NCBI RefSeq assembly: GCF_018531465.1 | Contig: NZ_JAHDTF010000003.1 | Location: 434,001-498,000 of the forward strand | Reading direction: 5' to 3' | Length of the DNA stretch: 64,000 nt | Source of the DNA: Sphaerisporangium fuscum | GTDB taxonomy: Bacteria > Actinomycetota > Actinomycetes > Streptosporangiales > Streptosporangiaceae | Part shown: piece by piece, positions 61,947-64,000 of the stretch | Position numbering within the stretch: position 1 is the first letter of the stretch | Layout: each line of letters opens with the position of its first letter | Position numbers and translations under genes: made by a program | The notes under the pieces: generated by a model | Database searches by the model: none | What the model was told of the DNA's origin: nothing | Seen by the model: the letters and a program-made list of their open reading frames with translations, nothing else

Positions 61947-62579
61947 TCAGGACCTGTCGCCGAGGAGAGCGGTGGAGAGGCCGCAGACGGCCCTGATCAG
62001 GTGGGCGCCGAGGCGGCGCCAGGACTGCTCGGCGGAGGACGCGGGGACGCGGCCGTGGGCCAGGTCGTATTCGAGCTCGGCGCACATGTGCACCGTGAGC
62101 TGGCGGATCATCGCGTCCCGCTGCGCGGCGACCTCGGGGTCGTGGCCGTCACGCCAGGGGGAGTCGATCTCCTGGAGGCGGCGCAGCGACGGGGTGCCGA
62201 GGGTCTCCTGGATGGCGTAGTCGCGCAGGCCGGGCTCGACGACCACCTGGGCGAGGAAACGGCCGTACCAGGAAGGGGTGCCGAGCTCGATGTGGTGCTC
62301 GATGGTCGGCAGGATGACGCAGCCGATGCGGTCGTCCAGGGACATCGCGCCGGAGGGGGCGAGGGCCTCCACCATGGCGATGCGGTGCCGTTCGACGGCC
62401 GCGATGTGGCGGGAGAGTATCGCCTTGATGAGCTCGTCGCGGTTGTGGAAGTGGTACTGCACCGCGGACTTGTTGCGCTGGCCGGCGGCCTCGCCGATCT
62501 GCCGCACCGAGACGCCCGCGAAGCCGTGCTCGGCGTACAGGCGCTCCGCGGTGCGCATCAGCTTGTCCTGAGCGAGCAC
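61947..62579 (-). CDS. TetR family transcription regulator
   Basis: 210 aa from GTG 62579. N-terminal HTH with TAERLYAEHGFAGVSVRQIG and NKSAVQYHFHNRDELIKAIL. This start has no ribosome site; GAGGAGG lies 7 nt before an in-frame ATC at 62618, which would add 13 residues if used as a rare start. It lies downstream of the P450 gene on the same strand, with terminator-like hairpins between. The P450 is the likely target. Confidence 0.85.
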   Translation of the reverse strand: MLAQDKLMRTAERLYAEHGFAGVSVRQIGEAAGQRNKSAVQYHFHNRDELIKAILSRHIAAVERHRIAMVEALAPSGAMSLDDRIGCVILPTIEHHIELGTPSWYGRFLAQVVVEPGLRDYAIQETLGTPSLRRLQEIDSPWRDGHDPEVAAQRDAMIRQLTVHMCAELEYDLAHGRVPASSAEQSWRRLGAHLIRAVCGLSTALLGDRS

Positions 62580-62642
62580 CGCGCGGGGGGACGGCGGGGC
62601 GACCGGGCCGAGAGCGATGTCCGGACCTCCTCGGGAGTGGAG

Positions 62643-62722
62643 CCCCGCCCGGGAACGCGGGCGGGGTCTCGTCGTCGCGTCCTCCGCCCGTGGAGACCCG
62701 CGGGCCCCGGGGCGGGCGGAGG
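62643..62722 (-). terminator. Two hairpins between P450 and TetR genes
   Basis: CCCCGCCCG (62643-62651) pairs with CGGGCGGGG (62658-62666), 6-nt loop. CCTCCGCCCG (62681-62690) pairs with CGGGCGGAGG (62713-62722), 22-nt loop, starting 8 bp after the P450 stop. They should end or attenuate the P450 transcript before tetR. Confidence 0.6.
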
Positions 62723-62729
62723 GATCAGG

Positions 62730-63944
62730 TCACCAGGTTACCCCGAGGTCCTGGAAGCCGCCGGTGACCAGGCCGGTGCGCAGGCGGAGGTCGTCCGGGT
62801 GGTCCCGCAGGCGCAGGGCCGGCAGCCGGCGGGCCAGGGTGGCGAGCGTCACCTGGAGTTCCACCCGGGCGAGGGTCTGGCCGAGGCAGAAGTGCGGCCC
62901 GGCGCCGAAGGTGATGTGCTGGTTGGGCTCGCGGCGCGGGTCGAAGCGGTCGGGATCGGCGAACTTGCGCTCGTCGCGGTTGGCGGCCCCCGAGTTGACG
63001 ATCAGCGTCGTCCCCGCGGGCACCGTCATCCCGCTCAGCTCGATGTCCTCGCTGATGTAGCGCGGCAGGCCGAAGCCCAGGTTGGTGTCCATGCGCAGGA
63101 CCTCTTCGACCGTGCCGCGGACCAGGTCCGGATCGTCGACGACGGCCTCGAAGTGACGGCGGTCGGCCAGGAGCATGGCCGACATCTTGCCGATCATGTT
63201 CGAGGTGGTCTCGTGCCCGGCGACCAGCAGCCCCCGCACGGTGGCGATGAGCTCCTCGTGGCTGAGCCGGCCGTCCTCGGCGTCGGAGATCGTGGTCAGC
63301 TCGCTCAGCAGGTCGTCCCCGGGGTTCGCCCGCTTCCGCTCGACCAGGTCGGAGACGTACTGGTAGAACTCCGCCTGCGCCCGGTCGACGTCCTGCTGGG
63401 TGTAGCGGGTCAGGGTCAGGCTGACCTGCGACCAGTGCGCGAAGCGGTCCTGGTCCTCGGCGGGGGCGCCGACGAGGGCGCAGATCACCCGCACCGGCAG
63501 CGGGAGGCCGAGGTCGGCCACGATGTCGGCGGGCGAGCCCTTGGCGACCATGCCGTCGATGAGGTCATCGGCGATGCGCTGGATCGTGGGACGCCACGCC
63601 TCCATCTTCTTCACCGTGAACGAGCGGCTGAGCAGCCGCCGCCACCGCCGGTGACCGTCGCCTTCGGAGATGTCCACCCCGGCCATCTGGGGCCGGTTGA
63701 ACAGCCCGCCGTCCTCGGTGGTCGCCATCCGCGCGGCGCCCTCCCTGTCGAGCCTGCGGGAGAAGCGCTGGTCGCTCAGCACCGTGCGCACGTCGTCGTA
63801 CCCGCTGACCAGGCCCGCGACGTCGCCACTCGGTAACCGGACGTGGGTCACCGGACATCTGCCGCGATGCTCCGCCCATTCCGCCGGCGGCTCCAGCGGC
63901 TTGTCGCTCTTGAAAGGGAACTCCGGGATGGCCTCGGCCGTCAT
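62730..63944 (-). CDS. Cytochrome P450
   Basis: 404 aa from ATG 63944, with GAGGAGG upstream. The heme-binding loop FGAGPHFCLG has the ligand Cys353; the I-helix AGHETT and K-helix EEVLRMD (ExxR) are intact. Soluble bacterial type (CYP105/107-like length). It needs ferredoxin and a reductase, neither encoded here. It is a monooxygenase of unknown substrate, perhaps for detoxification, since only a TetR regulator accompanies it. Confidence 0.92.
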   Translation of the reverse strand: MTAEAIPEFPFKSDKPLEPPAEWAEHRGRCPVTHVRLPSGDVAGLVSGYDDVRTVLSDQRFSRRLDREGAARMATTEDGGLFNRPQMAGVDISEGDGHRRWRRLLSRSFTVKKMEAWRPTIQRIADDLIDGMVAKGSPADIVADLGLPLPVRVICALVGAPAEDQDRFAHWSQVSLTLTRYTQQDVDRAQAEFYQYVSDLVERKRANPGDDLLSELTTISDAEDGRLSHEELIATVRGLLVAGHETTSNMIGKMSAMLLADRRHFEAVVDDPDLVRGTVEEVLRMDTNLGFGLPRYISEDIELSGMTVPAGTTLIVNSGAANRDERKFADPDRFDPRREPNQHITFGAGPHFCLGQTLARVELQVTLATLARRLPALRLRDHPDDLRLRTGLVTGGFQDLGVTW

Positions 63945-63976
63945 CTGCGCCCTCCTCGACGTAGAAGATCTTCCTC

Positions 63977-63996
63977 AATGTAAGTCGAGTGCCTTA
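63977..63996 (-). promoter_or_regulatory. Promoter and operator-like region upstream of P450
   Basis: Reading the minus strand, TACATT (63977-63982) could be a -10, with the -35 near the window edge. The imperfect palindrome TAAG-N-C-N4-G-N-CTTA (63981-63996) overlaps it, a suitable site for the TetR regulator. Confidence 0.35.
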
Positions 63997-64000
63997 AATA

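Overview
The window is high-GC actinomycete DNA. Hand-counted coding lines run near 70% GC, GTG and TTG starts are frequent, and many neighbouring genes overlap by 4 bp (ATGA or GTGA). The gene repertoire fits a filamentous actinomycete: a SARP-type regulator, PucR, MocR, HxlR, RsbU-like phosphatases, UdgX, secreted glycosidases with ricin-type or AbfB lectin domains, and a giant Rhs protein. My guess is a member of the Streptosporangiales, but this rests on general character, not on a marker gene. No rRNA, tRNA, CRISPR array or insertion sequence was seen.

Layout. (1) 1-5881: the end of a RiPP locus, with two paralogous precursor peptides on nitrile-hydratase-type (NHLP) leaders, an ABC-2 type ATPase/permease pair and two tandem NarL/DesR-like two-component systems; the modification enzymes must lie left of the window. 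(2) 5979-8965: a DUF2461 protein, a lytic transglycosylase-like protein and a helix-turn-helix protein with a perfect palindrome upstream. (3) 8949-12192, minus strand: a 55-residue six-cysteine peptide, then a membrane-anchored thioredoxin-like protein, an ABC exporter and an S26 signal peptidase in one overlapping operon. This is the best candidate for a little-described system (secreted disulfide-rich peptide). (4) 12612-17459: MFS exporter and divergent MocR regulator, then a PAS-GAF-PP2C-ATPase stress regulator. (5) 17474-21608: PucR, agmatinase-family ureohydrolase and NCS1 permease, probably a guanidino-compound or nitrogen-salvage module. (6) 21767-32967: a secreted DNRLRE/LamG protein followed by a 2327-residue Rhs protein with a HINT domain and a base-composition-shifted C-terminal tip. 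(7) 33129-42401: SARP regulator, SDR, HEAT-like protein, a lone DnaK with a structured leader, then a haloalkane dehalogenase/NmrA operon facing an HxlR regulator across two perfect palindromes. (8) 42553-49442: GH27 alpha-galactosidase, LysR, UdgX, PAS-PP2C phosphatase, aminotransferase with divergent XRE-cupin regulator, and a DUF2809 membrane protein. (9) 49521-52850: M1-type metallopeptidase, a small cysteine protein and a GH54 arabinofuranosidase. (10) 53308-61328: a carbohydrate locus with sugar isomerase, DUF2264 protein, DeoR-headed LacI-bodied regulator, complete ABC sugar importer and 2-hydroxyacid dehydrogenase. (11) 61361-64000: a secreted small protein, a TetR regulator and a cytochrome P450.

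How the parts work together. Regulation is mostly local: candidate operators (palindromes or direct repeats) sit in front of the HTH gene at 7919, HxlR, XRE-cupin, AbfB, the DeoR/LacI hybrid and P450/TetR. Several regulator genes appear to be leaderless, with a promoter placed about 7 nt before the start codon. Carbohydrate use is a theme of the right half (alpha-galactoside, arabinan, and an unknown oligosaccharide taken up by the ABC system). Domain and motif statements come from reading the translations; no database search was possible.
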